Of a DNA stretch of 64,000 nt, positions 23,128 to 31,846 are shown piece by piece; position 1 is the stretch's first letter; each line of letters opens with the position of its first letter. The position numbers and the translations under genes were made by a program. The DNA lies in assembly GCF_014204945.1 (NCBI RefSeq), contig NZ_JACHMN010000003.1:1550001-1614000 (forward strand), in the 5' to 3' direction. The notes under the pieces were generated by a model. That model had not been told where the DNA came from, ran no database searches, and worked only from the letters and a program-made list of their open reading frames with translations. Source of the DNA: Allocatelliglobosispora scoriae (GTDB lineage: Bacteria; Actinomycetota; Actinomycetes; Mycobacteriales; Micromonosporaceae).

Positions 23128-23628
23128 ATGGTTGGCCTCTACTTCGAAGACTTCACCGTGGGTGACGTCTACCAGCACCCCCTCGGTCGCACCCTGAGCG
23201 AGGCGGACAACACCTGGTTCACCCTGCTCACGATGAACACCAACCAGAACCACTTCAACGCGCACTTCGCCGCGAAGGCGCCCTACGGGCGGATCATCGT
23301 CAACTCCGGGTTCTCCGTCGCGGTCGTGCTCGGGCTGTCGGTCTCCGACATGAGCCAGAACGCGCTGATGAACCTCGGCTGGGACGAGATCAGGCTGACC
23401 CACCCGGTCTTCATCGGCGACACCCTCTACTCCGAGTCGATCGTGACCGAGACCCGGGAGTCGAAGAGCCGGCCCTACGCCGGGATCGTCAGCTGCCGCA
23501 CGCGCGGGCTCAACCAGGACGGCGACGAGGTCATGTCCTGGCGCCGCTCGGTGATGGTCTACAAGCGCGACGCACCCCACGACAAGGGCCTCTTCCCGGT
23601 CGCCAAGACCGGGCCGATGACGCCGTGA
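23128..23628 (+). CDS. MaoC-family hydratase/dehydratase
   Basis: A 166-residue single hot-dog MaoC protein. The sequence GRTLSEADNTWFTLLTMNT followed by NQNHFNAHFA and YGRIIVNSGF is close to the pattern of mesaconyl-CoA hydratase/methylmalyl-CoA dehydratase-like and other (R)-specific enoyl-CoA hydratases. It would add or remove water from a CoA ester. The ATG at 23128 lacks a strong ribosome binding site. It is the first gene of a seven-gene operon, all overlapping, under site 4. Hydration of a branched unsaturated acyl-CoA such as a mesaconyl-CoA type is a fair guess. Confidence 0.85.
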   Translation: MVGLYFEDFTVGDVYQHPLGRTLSEADNTWFTLLTMNTNQNHFNAHFAAKAPYGRIIVNSGFSVAVVLGLSVSDMSQNALMNLGWDEIRLTHPVFIGDTLYSESIVTETRESKSRPYAGIVSCRTRGLNQDGDEVMSWRRSVMVYKRDAPHDKGLFPVAKTGPMTP

Positions 23629-24635
23629 TCCGGCTGGACTACCAGCCGTGGGGGGAGTCGCTCGCCGAGCTCGCCGACGCGGCCCGCCGGGCGGAGGATG
23701 CCGGTGCCGGGGTCGTCTGGGCGCCGGAGCTGCACCGCAGCGCCCCGATCGCGGCGGCCGCGCTGATCTCGGGCACCACGACCGTCGGTGTCGGCACCGG
23801 GGTGGCGCTCGCCTTCGCCCGCAGCCCGATGGTGACCGCGCTGACCGCCCTCGACCTGGACGAACTCTCCGGCGGCCGGTTCCGGCTCGGGCTCGGCTCC
23901 GGGGTGCGCAAGCTCATCGGCGACTGGCACGGCGTGCCCTTCGATCCGCCGGTGGCCCGGCTGCGGGACACGGTCGCGGCGATCCGGGCGGTGATCGCGG
24001 GCGCGCACCTCGGCGACCCGATAGTCCACAGTGGCGAGACTTCGATCGCGGTGCGTGGCTGGCGGCGGCCCCATGCCCCGGTCCGGGAGCGGATCCCGAT
24101 CCACCTCGCCGCCGTCGGACCGGCGATGACGGCGCTCGCGGGGGAGATCGGCGACGGGTGGCTCTCGCACGAGCTCTGCCCGGCCGACCACCTCGCCGAG
24201 ACCGTGCTCCCGATGCTGCGGAGGGGTTCGGCGCGGACCGGCAACCGGCCGGAGGTCGTCGTCTCCGCCTGCTGCTCCGTCGACGCCGACGCGGGTCTCG
24301 CCCGGGACCGGGCGCGCGGCGTGGTCGGGTTCTACGCCAGCGTGAAGTCCTATGCCGAGCTCTTCGCCGGTGCCGGGTTCGCCGCAGAGCACGAGGCGAC
24401 CGTGGCGGCGCTGCGCAACGGAGCCGCCGCCGACGCGCTGAGGGACGGCGTACCCCCGGAGATGGCCGCCGCCTTCACGCTCAGCGGGACCCGCGACGAC
24501 GCTGCCGCGGGGATCGCGCGCTACCGCGGGCTCGCCGACGCGATCAAGCTCTCGCCGCCCACGCACGGCCTTGCACCAGCGGAGATCCGCGCCGCGCAGG
24601 ACGCCGTCATCGACCTGATCCGGGAGCTGGCATGA
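23625..24635 (+). CDS. LLM class flavin/F420-dependent oxidoreductase
   Basis: A 336-residue TIM-barrel luciferase-like protein: WAPELHRS, TTVGVGTGVALAFARSPM, LSGGRFRLGLGSGV and HLAAVGPAMTALAGEIGDG are the usual strands of the family. In actinobacteria these enzymes commonly use F420H2 or FMNH2 and include dehydrogenases and monooxygenases. Its GTG overlaps the TGA of the MaoC gene (GTGA). No further substrate clue is present in the sequence. Its position before a CoA-transferase suggests a redox step on a free acid or amide before CoA activation. Confidence 0.88.
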   Translation: MIRLDYQPWGESLAELADAARRAEDAGAGVVWAPELHRSAPIAAAALISGTTTVGVGTGVALAFARSPMVTALTALDLDELSGGRFRLGLGSGVRKLIGDWHGVPFDPPVARLRDTVAAIRAVIAGAHLGDPIVHSGETSIAVRGWRRPHAPVRERIPIHLAAVGPAMTALAGEIGDGWLSHELCPADHLAETVLPMLRRGSARTGNRPEVVVSACCSVDADAGLARDRARGVVGFYASVKSYAELFAGAGFAAEHEATVAALRNGAAADALRDGVPPEMAAAFTLSGTRDDAAAGIARYRGLADAIKLSPPTHGLAPAEIRAAQDAVIDLIRELA

Positions 24636-25831
24636 AGCCGTTGGCCGACATCCGCGTCATCGCCGTCGAGCAGTACGGCGCCGGGCCCTTCGGCAGCCTG
24701 CACCTCGCCGACCTCGGCGCCGAGATCATCAAGATCGAGGACCCGTCGTCGTGCGGGGACGTGGGGCGTTACGTGCCGCCCTATGCCGACGCCGACGACG
24801 ACGGCGAGGACTCGCTCTTCTTCGAGACCTTCAACCGGGGCAAGCGATCGCTGTCGCTGGACCTGTCGACGACCGCCGGTCGGGAGGTCTTCGAGGACCT
24901 CGTCGAGCACGCCGACGCCGTCTACAGCAACCTGCGCGGCGACGTGCCGCCGAAGATGCGCCTCACCTACCCTGACCTGCGCCACCTCAACCCGCGGATC
25001 GTCTGCTGCTCGCTCACCGGCTTCGGCATGACCGGGCCCCGCGCCGCCCAGCCCGGATACGACTACATCCTGCAGGGCCTCGCCGGCTGGATGGCGCTCA
25101 CCGGCGAGCCCGACGGCCCGCCCGCCAAGTCCGGCCTGTCCATGGTGGACTATTCGGGCGGCTTCGTCGCCGCGATGTCGCTGCTCGCCGGGGTGCACGC
25201 GGCCCGCCGCGACGGGCAGGGCATGGACTGCGACCTCAGCCTCTTCGACACCGCGCTGGGGCTGCTCACCTACCCCGCGACCTGGCACCTGACGGCCGGT
25301 TTCACGCCGGTGCGCACCCGCCACTCGGCGCACCCGTCGCTCGTACCCTTCCAGGTCTTCCAGGCCGCCGACGGCTGGCTCGTGGTCGGCTGCGCCAAGG
25401 AGAAATTCTGGCGGCGCCTCGCCGGGGTGCTCGGCCTCCCCGACGACCCGCGCTTCGCCACCTTCGCCGACCGGCAGCGCCACTCCGCCGAGCTGCTGGC
25501 GATCCTGGAGCAGGCGTTCCTGACCAGGGATGTCGCGGCGTGGCTCGCCGACCTCGAACCGGCCGGGGTGCCCTGCGGCCCCGTCAACGACGTCGCCGCC
25601 GCGCTCGCCGACCCGCACACGCTGGCCCGGGGCATGGTGGTCACGACCGAGCACCCGCGCTATGGCACGGTCACCCAGGTCGCGTCGCCGGTCCGGGTCG
25701 GCCCGGCGCCGGAGACCTACCGCCGGGCGCCGCGGCGCAACGAAGACTTCGACTACGTCACGCGCGACCTGCTCGGCTACTCACCCGTTCACATCGCCGA
25801 GCTGCGCGGTGCCGGAGCATTCGGTGCGTGA
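24632..25831 (+). CDS. class III CoA-transferase (CaiB/BaiF family) 1
   Basis: A 399-residue family III CoA-transferase. The N-terminus (PLADIRVIAVEQYGAGPFG, DLGAEIIKIEDP) and FGMTGPRAAQPGYDYILQG are diagnostic. The catalytic Asp is probably in SMVDYSGG. It transfers CoA between acids, for example succinyl-CoA to a dicarboxylate such as mesaconate or an itaconate analogue. Start ATG overlaps the TGA of the LLM gene. It is one of three paralogues in the window (others at 37884 and 47292), each in a different operon of the same predicted regulon, so several acids may be activated. Confidence 0.92.
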   Translation: MKPLADIRVIAVEQYGAGPFGSLHLADLGAEIIKIEDPSSCGDVGRYVPPYADADDDGEDSLFFETFNRGKRSLSLDLSTTAGREVFEDLVEHADAVYSNLRGDVPPKMRLTYPDLRHLNPRIVCCSLTGFGMTGPRAAQPGYDYILQGLAGWMALTGEPDGPPAKSGLSMVDYSGGFVAAMSLLAGVHAARRDGQGMDCDLSLFDTALGLLTYPATWHLTAGFTPVRTRHSAHPSLVPFQVFQAADGWLVVGCAKEKFWRRLAGVLGLPDDPRFATFADRQRHSAELLAILEQAFLTRDVAAWLADLEPAGVPCGPVNDVAAALADPHTLARGMVVTTEHPRYGTVTQVASPVRVGPAPETYRRAPRRNEDFDYVTRDLLGYSPVHIAELRGAGAFGA

Positions 25832-27137
25832 CCTGGCCGTCTGGGCTTCCGGCCTCACCCTCGCGCAGGTCCCGCCGACGGTCCGGGCCGCGGCGCGCCG
25901 CCACCTGCTCGACGGCCTGGGCTGCCTGATCGCGGGGGTACGCCGTGACGCCGCCCCGGCAGCGCAGGAGGTGGCGTCGGGGCTGGGCGGCCCACCGGAG
26001 GCGACCCTGCTGGGGTGCGACACCCGCGTCGGCGCACCCGCGGCGGCCTTCGGCAACGCGGTGGCGATGCACGCGCTCGACTTCGACGACACCCACGCGG
26101 GCGGCCTCGTCCACGCCACCACGGTCACCGCACCCGTCGCCCTCGCCGTGGCGCAGCAGCTCGGCTCGACCGGATCGGAGCTGCTCGCCGCCTATGTCGC
26201 GGGGCTGGAGACGGTGTGCCGCCTCGGTGCCGCGACGCCGCACGGGTTCCACGCGCGCGGGGTCCACGCCACCTCGGCCTGCGGCACGATCGCGGCGGCC
26301 GTGGTCGCGGGTCGGTTGATGGGCCTGCCCGCCGAGGTCATGGCCGATGCGATCGGGATCGCGGCGAGCGGGTCCAGCGGGCTGCTGGAGTTCCTCGCCA
26401 CCGGGTCGTCGACGAAGCAGCTGCATCCGGGGTTCGCCGCCTGCAACGGGATCCTCGCCGCCCGGCTCGCCGCGGCGGGAGCCACCGGTCCCGGGAGTGC
26501 GATCGAGGGGTCGCGGGGGCTCTATGCGGCGTTCACCGGTCGCCGGCCGGACCTGTCGGTGCTGGTCGGGGCGTTGGGGGAGCGGTGGGAGGCGGCCCGG
26601 ATCACCATCAAGCCCTATCCGGCCTGCCAGCTCGGCCATGCCTCGATCGATGCCGCCCTCTCCCTGCGCGGCGGGGTGGACGTCGAGCGGATCACCGGGA
26701 TCGAGCTGCGGCTGCACCCGGACGCGCTGGCGATCGTCGGGGACCGGGCGCCCGGGACGGCGTACGCGGCGAAGTTCTCCGCGGCCTGGTGCGTCGCGGC
26801 CGTGCTCGTCGACGGCGCGCTGCCGGTCGAGGTCTTCGACCAGCCGCTACGCGCGGACCTGCAGCGGCTCGCGGGCATCACGTCGCTCACCGCGCGGCCG
26901 TCCTCCGGTCCCGCGGCGGACGCGCCCGGATGGCTGCGGGTGACGCTCGACGACGGCACGTCGCTCGTCGGCGAGGTGCCGCGCAGCGGCGGCGGACCCG
27001 ACGATCCCGGCCTCGACGCGCTCGTGCTGTCGAAGGCGCGTGGCACGATCGGCCCCCGGGCCGAGGTGGTTCGTGCGGCGGTGGACGGACTCGCCGAAGC
27101 GTCCGATGTGGAAGAACTCGTGAGGAGCCTGGCATGA
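25824..27137 (+). CDS. MmgE/PrpD family protein 1
   Basis: A 437-residue member of the MmgE/PrpD (2-methylcitrate dehydratase / cis-aconitate decarboxylase-like) family: AMHALDFDDTHAG, ATSACGTIAAAVVAGRL and TIKPYPACQLGHASIDAAL are its signature segments. Members dehydrate, isomerise or decarboxylate branched tricarboxylates and dicarboxylates. The start is the GTG at 25824, overlapping the preceding stop by 8 bases, with GGAG upstream. A second member is at 35609 in another operon. Together with MaoC and CoA-transferase neighbours it fits processing of branched C4-C7 diacids. Confidence 0.92.
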   Translation: MRDLAVWASGLTLAQVPPTVRAAARRHLLDGLGCLIAGVRRDAAPAAQEVASGLGGPPEATLLGCDTRVGAPAAAFGNAVAMHALDFDDTHAGGLVHATTVTAPVALAVAQQLGSTGSELLAAYVAGLETVCRLGAATPHGFHARGVHATSACGTIAAAVVAGRLMGLPAEVMADAIGIAASGSSGLLEFLATGSSTKQLHPGFAACNGILAARLAAAGATGPGSAIEGSRGLYAAFTGRRPDLSVLVGALGERWEAARITIKPYPACQLGHASIDAALSLRGGVDVERITGIELRLHPDALAIVGDRAPGTAYAAKFSAAWCVAAVLVDGALPVEVFDQPLRADLQRLAGITSLTARPSSGPAADAPGWLRVTLDDGTSLVGEVPRSGGGPDDPGLDALVLSKARGTIGPRAEVVRAAVDGLAEASDVEELVRSLA

Positions 27138-28111
27138 CGATTCACCTGCCCGCGACGGGCGGCCATCCGGCGGCGACCGCGCTGCTCGGCGAGTGGGGCC
27201 TGGAGCCGGGCGACCTCGTCCACCTCGCCGAATACGTCACACCGCACGCCGACCCGGTGCAGCTCGCGGCGGGGCGCAACCGGCTGCTCCACGGCCACGT
27301 CGTGCCGGTCTCCACCATCCCGGTGCGGGGCTTCCCCGACGACTCCGGCGACGCCTTCCGCGTCGTGATGACCGCCGACCCCGGCGGCAGCGTGCTGCGC
27401 GGCAGCGGCCGGGACGTGCTGCGCAGCGCCGACGGCATCGTCTACCTGCCGAGCGTGCACACGGCCGAGGGCGAGTTCCGGGATCAGTACCGCTGGTGCC
27501 TCGAACGCCTCGAAGCCCTCCTCGGCGGGCTCGGCCTCGGGCTCGACGCCCTGGTCCTCACCACCGACTACACCGCCACCGCCACCCGCGCCGACTACCC
27601 GCGCTGCGGGCGGCCCCGCCGCGACCTGCTCGGCGACGGACCCGTGCACCCCGGTGCGGCGGGCATCCTCGTCGACCACCCGGTCGCACCCGGCGCGATG
27701 GTCTCGCTCGACGCGGTCGCCGCGACCGGCTCGCTGCGCGCCGTCAACCCGGGCTGGGCCCGTTACGACACGCTCACCTACAAGCCGGCCGTCGTCGCCG
27801 GGCGGCACGTCTTCGGCGCCGGGTTCGGTGCGCTGGACCCGGTCACCCAGACCGCGCTGCACGACGGCGACCTGCTCGCCCAGGCTGCCTACATCTACGA
27901 CAGCATCGACACCGTGCTCGACGCGGCGGGCGGGGCGGAGGTCGTCACCCTCCTCGAATACGTCACCCCGGCCGGGGTGACCGCCTATCCGGAGCTGGCG
28001 GCCCTGCGCGCCGCGCGATTCCCCCGGGCCGCCGTCACCTCGGTCGTCTGCGACGGACTGCTGCGGCCGGAGTTCCTGCTCGAGGTCATCCCCCGGGCGG
28101 TGCTGCGATGA
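27134..28111 (+). CDS. tandem Rid (YjgF/YER057c/UK114)-like protein
   Basis: A 325-residue protein with two Rid-like halves (about 1-150 and 160-325). Segments such as VYLPSVHTAEGEFRDQYRWCLERLEALL and HVFGAGFGALDPVTQTALHDGDLLAQA followed by TVLDAAGG match the Rid pattern of trimer-forming imine/enamine deaminases. Double-Rid proteins are less common than single ones. Rid activity removes ammonia from reactive imines or enamines, so its presence suggests nitrogen in the substrate. ATGA overlap with the PrpD gene. The role in this pathway is not known. Confidence 0.78.
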   Translation: MTIHLPATGGHPAATALLGEWGLEPGDLVHLAEYVTPHADPVQLAAGRNRLLHGHVVPVSTIPVRGFPDDSGDAFRVVMTADPGGSVLRGSGRDVLRSADGIVYLPSVHTAEGEFRDQYRWCLERLEALLGGLGLGLDALVLTTDYTATATRADYPRCGRPRRDLLGDGPVHPGAAGILVDHPVAPGAMVSLDAVAATGSLRAVNPGWARYDTLTYKPAVVAGRHVFGAGFGALDPVTQTALHDGDLLAQAAYIYDSIDTVLDAAGGAEVVTLLEYVTPAGVTAYPELAALRAARFPRAAVTSVVCDGLLRPEFLLEVIPRAVLR

Positions 28112-28575
28112 GCCTGCTCACCGATGAGCTGCGAGCCCAGGTCGGCCGCGAGGTCGTCTACACCGCGCCCGAGGAGCTGGGTGCGGCGGCGATCCGCTAC
28201 TTCGCGCAGGCGATCGGGGCCGTCAACCCGGCATACACCGGCTCGGATCCGGTCGCACCGCCGACGCTGATCTGCGAGACCAACTCCTACGCCGGGCTGC
28301 CCCGCGACGCCGACGGCTACGCCGGGCACGGCTGGCACCTCGATATCCCCGGCACCCGGCTGATCCGGGGCGGCAACGCCTACGAGTTCCACCAGCCCGT
28401 CCGGGCCACCGACGTACTCACCGTCCAGTGGCGCCTCGCCGCGATCACCGAACGCGTCACCGGCGGCGGCGTACCGATGGTGGTGGTGACATCGGTGGCG
28501 ACCTACGTCAACCAGCACGGCGACCTGCTCGCGGTGAACACCGAGACTCTGATCCACCTGGGGAGCGCGTCATGA
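28108..28575 (+). CDS. FAS1-like MaoC dehydratase N-terminal domain protein
   Basis: A 155-residue protein of the MaoC_dehydrat_N / FAS1-like type: VGREVVYTAPEELGAAAIRYFAQAIGAVNPAY, TLICETNSYAGLP and YEFHQPVRATDVLTVQWRL. The catalytic Asp/His are usually on the partner MaoC chain, which is encoded next with an ATGA overlap. In known heteromeric hydratases (for example ChsH1-ChsH2) two such subunits assemble as one enoyl-CoA hydratase. This layout supports that reading here. Confidence 0.87.
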   Translation: MSLLTDELRAQVGREVVYTAPEELGAAAIRYFAQAIGAVNPAYTGSDPVAPPTLICETNSYAGLPRDADGYAGHGWHLDIPGTRLIRGGNAYEFHQPVRATDVLTVQWRLAAITERVTGGGVPMVVVTSVATYVNQHGDLLAVNTETLIHLGSAS

Positions 28576-29006
28576 TCGCCGTGGGTCTCGAACTGCCGGT
28601 GCGGGAGCGGACCATCGAGCTGCCCGACATGATCGCCTATGCCGGTGCGACCTGGGACTGGCACCGCCTGCACTACGACCACGAGTACCTCGCCGATCGC
28701 GGCCTCTCCCGGCCGGTCGTCGACGGCCAGCTCTTCGGCGCGCTCCTCGCCGAGCAGGTTCTCGACTGGGCCGGTCCCGGCGCCCGCCTGACCGCGCTGA
28801 GCTTCCGCTTCGCCGGCCTGGTCTTCGCCGGTGAGACGGTCCGCCTGACCGGCACGGTGACCGCCGTCGACGGCGACACCGTCACCCTGGACCTCCGAGT
28901 CGAGGTCACCCCGGACGGCCGCCCCGCGGTAGCTCCCGCCGCCGCCACGATCCTCTTACCTCCGGCCGCAACCACAACCCATGCCCCGGCTCCGGCTCCG
29001 GCATGA
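28572..29006 (+). CDS. MaoC-like dehydratase, partner subunit
   Basis: A 144-residue hot-dog protein: DMIAYAGATWDWHRLHYDHEYL carries the D/N-x4-H catalytic pattern (D29, H34), followed by VVDGQLFGALLAEQVL and RLTALSFRFAGLVFAGETV. It pairs with the preceding FAS1-like subunit (ATGA overlap) to form an enoyl-CoA hydratase. The C-terminal 15 residues are Thr/Ala/Pro repeats of no predicted function. It ends the seven-gene operon; a cluster of palindromes follows before the next gene set. Confidence 0.87.
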   Translation: MIAVGLELPVRERTIELPDMIAYAGATWDWHRLHYDHEYLADRGLSRPVVDGQLFGALLAEQVLDWAGPGARLTALSFRFAGLVFAGETVRLTGTVTAVDGDTVTLDLRVEVTPDGRPAVAPAAATILLPPAATTTHAPAPAPA

Positions 29007-29026
29007 GCCGCACCCAAGATCGTCGC

Positions 29027-29167
29027 AACTCTTCAAGAGTTGGTCCTCACCCGGCCCGCTCGCACACCGGGCCGCGCACTTTCCGGCGCAACTCTTCAAG
29101 AGTTGGTGTCATGGACGGCGCGCACAGGCGGGTGCGGGGAGCGCATAACACCAACTCTTCAAGAGTT
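29027..29167. repeat. three copies of palindrome aactcttcaagagtt
   Basis: Copies at 29027-29041, 29090-29104 and 29153-29167, spaced exactly 63 bases apart from start to start. They fill the 184-base gap between the MaoC and thiolase-like genes. Each is a 7-base-arm palindrome with central C. They may terminate transcription or bind a protein; the regular spacing is unusual. Confidence 0.8.
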
Positions 29168-29190
29168 GCGGCGGTCTTGGCGGTGCTGCC

Positions 29191-30303
29191 GTGAGCGTTG
29201 CGATTGTGGGGGCGGGGGAGTGCGACCTCGGGGTGACCGGGCTCTCGACGCAGCACCTGCTGGCGCAGGCGGTGGCGCGGGCGCTCGCGGATGCAGGGCT
29301 GCGACTGTCTGATGTGGATGGGATCGCCACCACGGGGCACGGACGGTTTCCGGCCACGCACCTCGCGGACCAGCTCGGGATCCAGCCGGCGTGGACGGAC
29401 TCGACCGCCGCCGGGGGAGCCGTCTTCGAGATGTATGTCGCCCGCGCCGCACAGGCCATCGCGGCCGGGCAGTGCCGTGTCGTCGTCATCGCGTACGCGT
29501 CGAACCAGCGGTCGGCCCGGTCCCGGGTGATCGGCGGTGTCTGGGACCCGGCGCTGCCGGAGGCGCAGTTCGAGCAGCCCTACCAGCCGCTCTGGCCGTT
29601 GTCCTACTACGCCATGACGGCCCAGCGCTACCTGCACACCTACCGGCTCGACCGGGCCGACCTGGCGCGGGTCGCCGTCCGGGCGAGGGAGCACGCGCTG
29701 CGCAATCCGGCCGCCTTCCGCTACGGAGCCGGGCCGCTCACCGTCGACGACGTGCTCGGCGCGCCGGTCGTGTCGAGCCCGCTCGGCACCCTGGACTGCT
29801 GCCTCGTCACCGACGGCGGCGGCGCGGTGGTGCTCACCTCGCTGGACCGGGCCCGTCACCTGCGGAAAGCTCCGATCATCGTGCGGGGTTACGGCGAGGC
29901 GGTCACGCACGCCGCGATGTCGACCGCCGACGACCTGCTCGACACGGGCGCCGCCGTCGCCGGGAAGCGAGCCTTCGCGCGGGCCGGGATGACGCCGGGG
30001 GAGATCGATGTGGTGCAGACATACGACTCGTTCACCGTGAGCGTGCCGCTCGCGCTGGAGCAGCTCGGCCTCTGCCCACCGGGGACGGGGACCTTCTGGG
30101 ACGGGGTGCCGGTCAACACGACCGGCGGCGGCCTGTCCTACTGCCATCCGGGCCAGCTCGGGGTGCTGCTGCTCGTCGAGGCGGTCCGGCAGCTGCGTGG
30201 CGAGTGCGGCGAGCGGCAGGTGCCGGGGGCCGCGTCCGCCCTGGTCCACGGCATCGGCGGCATCTCCTCCAGCCACGCCGCCGTCATCCTGGAGGCGGGA
30301 TGA
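29191..30303 (+). CDS. thiolase-like protein (SCP2/lipid-transfer, Ltp type) lacking thiolase cysteines
   Basis: A 370-residue thiolase-fold protein. The usual nucleophile region reads TDSTAAGGAVFEM without Cys, and the C-terminal Cys-Gly motif reads GIGGISSSHAA without Cys, while GGGLSYCHPG keeps the His loop. The loss of both cysteines is a feature of Ltp-type proteins that catalyse retro-aldol cleavage with a DUF35 partner, as in actinobacterial steroid side-chain degradation. The next gene encodes a DUF35 protein. GTG start at 29191. There is no operator immediately upstream; it may be transcribed from the upstream operon or from its own promoter. Confidence 0.85.
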   Translation: MSVAIVGAGECDLGVTGLSTQHLLAQAVARALADAGLRLSDVDGIATTGHGRFPATHLADQLGIQPAWTDSTAAGGAVFEMYVARAAQAIAAGQCRVVVIAYASNQRSARSRVIGGVWDPALPEAQFEQPYQPLWPLSYYAMTAQRYLHTYRLDRADLARVAVRAREHALRNPAAFRYGAGPLTVDDVLGAPVVSSPLGTLDCCLVTDGGGAVVLTSLDRARHLRKAPIIVRGYGEAVTHAAMSTADDLLDTGAAVAGKRAFARAGMTPGEIDVVQTYDSFTVSVPLALEQLGLCPPGTGTFWDGVPVNTTGGGLSYCHPGQLGVLLLVEAVRQLRGECGERQVPGAASALVHGIGGISSSHAAVILEAG

Positions 30304-30677
30304 TCCCCGAGGACGAGGTGACCGCGCCCTGGTGGGCCGCGACCCGCGAGCGCCGCCTGCTGCTGCAGCGCTGCGACGGCTGCGGCACCGTGCAGCACCC
30401 GCCGCGAGCGCTCTGCACCACGTGCGGGCTGCTCGGTCCGCACGGCTTCGTCGAGGCCTCCGGCCACGGCACGGTGGATGCCTTCACCGTGGTGCACCGG
30501 GCTCCGGCGCCCGAGGTCGCGGTGCCCTTCACGCTCGCTCGCGTCCGCCTCGACGAGGGCCCGATCCTGCTCACGCACCTCGTCGGCGTGGCGGTGCCGC
30601 GGTGCGATGTGCCCGTACACCTCGCCTGGGAGCCGCTGCCCGACGGCCGCGCGCTGCCCGTCTTCAGCCAGGAGTGA
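30300..30677 (+). CDS. DUF35 OB-fold protein with zinc ribbon
   Basis: A 125-residue protein with a rubredoxin-like zinc ribbon (CDGCGTVQHPPRALCTTCG) followed by an OB-fold (GHGTVDAFTVVHRAP, PFTLARVRLDEGP). DUF35 proteins bind CoA and team with Ltp/thiolase-like proteins. The ATG overlaps the TGA of the thiolase-like gene (ATGA), so the pair is a probable complex. Family function is well established at the level of complex partner, while the substrate here is inferred. Confidence 0.93.
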   Translation: MIPEDEVTAPWWAATRERRLLLQRCDGCGTVQHPPRALCTTCGLLGPHGFVEASGHGTVDAFTVVHRAPAPEVAVPFTLARVRLDEGPILLTHLVGVAVPRCDVPVHLAWEPLPDGRALPVFSQE

Positions 30678-30682
30678 CCACA

Positions 30683-31846
30683 GTGGACTTTGAACTGTCC
30701 GAGGAGCAGAAGCTCTTCCGCGACACGCTGCGCGACTTCGCCGACCGGGAGATCCGCCCGGTCGTGCAGGAGTGGGAGAGCGCCGGGCGGTACCCGACGG
30801 AGATCGTCGCCACCATGCGTGACCTGGGGCTCTTCGGCCTGACCGTGCCCGAGCAGTACGGCGGGCTCGGCATCGACATGGTCTCCTTCGCGCTCGTCTT
30901 CGAGGAGATCGCCAAGGCGTGGATGGGGATCGCGGGCATCCTCGGCAGCCACTCGCTGTCCTGCTGGCTCATCGCCAAGCACGGCACCGCCGAGCAGAAG
31001 CAGCGCTACCTGCCCGACCTCGCCACCGGCGTCCGGCGGACCGGCATCGCGCTCACCGAACCCGACGCCGGCACCGACCTGCAGGGCATCCGCACCGTGG
31101 CCCGCCGCGACGGCGACCACTACATCCTCACCGGGCGCAAGACCTGGATCACCAACGCGCGCCACGCCGACCCGCTGCCGGTGCTCTGCAAGACCGACCC
31201 GACCGCCGACCCCGCGCACAGGGGCATGTCGGTGCTGCTCGTCGAGGCCGGGTCGCCGGGCTTCGAGGTGCTGCGGGACCTGCCGAAGCTCGGTTACAAG
31301 GGCACCGAGTCGTGCGAGATCATCTTCGACGACGTACCGGTACCCGCGTCGCAGCTGCTCGGCGGGGTCGAGGGGCGCGGCATGCAGCAGGTCCTGTCCG
31401 GGCTGGAGATCGGCCGGATCAACGTCGCCGCGCGGGCGCTCGGGATCGCGCAGGCCGCCTACGACGCGTCGCTCGCCTATGCCGGGCAGCGGGAAGCCTT
31501 CGGACAGCCGATCGGCGACTTCCAGGCGATCCAGCTCAAACTCGCCGACATGGCGATGAAGGTCCAGTCGTCGCGGCTGCTCGTGCAGTGGGCCGCGTCG
31601 CGCGCCGACGCCGGGCACCGGGTCGACCTGGAGGCCGGCATGGCGAAAGCCCACGCCTCCGAAGCCGCCGTCGACTGCGCGCTGCTCGCGATGCAGATCC
31701 ACGGCGGCTACGGCTACTCGCCCGAGTTCGGCATCGAGCGCCTCTACCGCGACGCGCCGCTGATGATGATCGGCGAGGGCACCAACGACATCCAGCGCAT
31801 CGTCATCGCCCGCGCGCTGCTCAGCGGGAAGGGCACCATCGGATGA
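30683..31846 (+). CDS. acyl-CoA dehydrogenase
   Basis: A 387-residue true acyl-CoA dehydrogenase. The FAD-binding and substrate segments are ALTEPDAGTDLQGIRT, KTWITNARHADP and YAGQREAFGQPIGDFQAIQ, and the active-site Glu lies in MIGEGTNDIQR. It introduces a double bond alpha-beta to CoA. The GTG at 30683 has AGGAG at optimal spacing; a GTG at 30674 overlapping the DUF35 stop is a less likely alternative. With the MaoC pair and the Ltp/DUF35 pair it can complete a side-chain shortening sequence (dehydrogenate, hydrate, retro-aldol). Confidence 0.95.
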   Translation: MDFELSEEQKLFRDTLRDFADREIRPVVQEWESAGRYPTEIVATMRDLGLFGLTVPEQYGGLGIDMVSFALVFEEIAKAWMGIAGILGSHSLSCWLIAKHGTAEQKQRYLPDLATGVRRTGIALTEPDAGTDLQGIRTVARRDGDHYILTGRKTWITNARHADPLPVLCKTDPTADPAHRGMSVLLVEAGSPGFEVLRDLPKLGYKGTESCEIIFDDVPVPASQLLGGVEGRGMQQVLSGLEIGRINVAARALGIAQAAYDASLAYAGQREAFGQPIGDFQAIQLKLADMAMKVQSSRLLVQWAASRADAGHRVDLEAGMAKAHASEAAVDCALLAMQIHGGYGYSPEFGIERLYRDAPLMMIGEGTNDIQRIVIARALLSGKGTIG

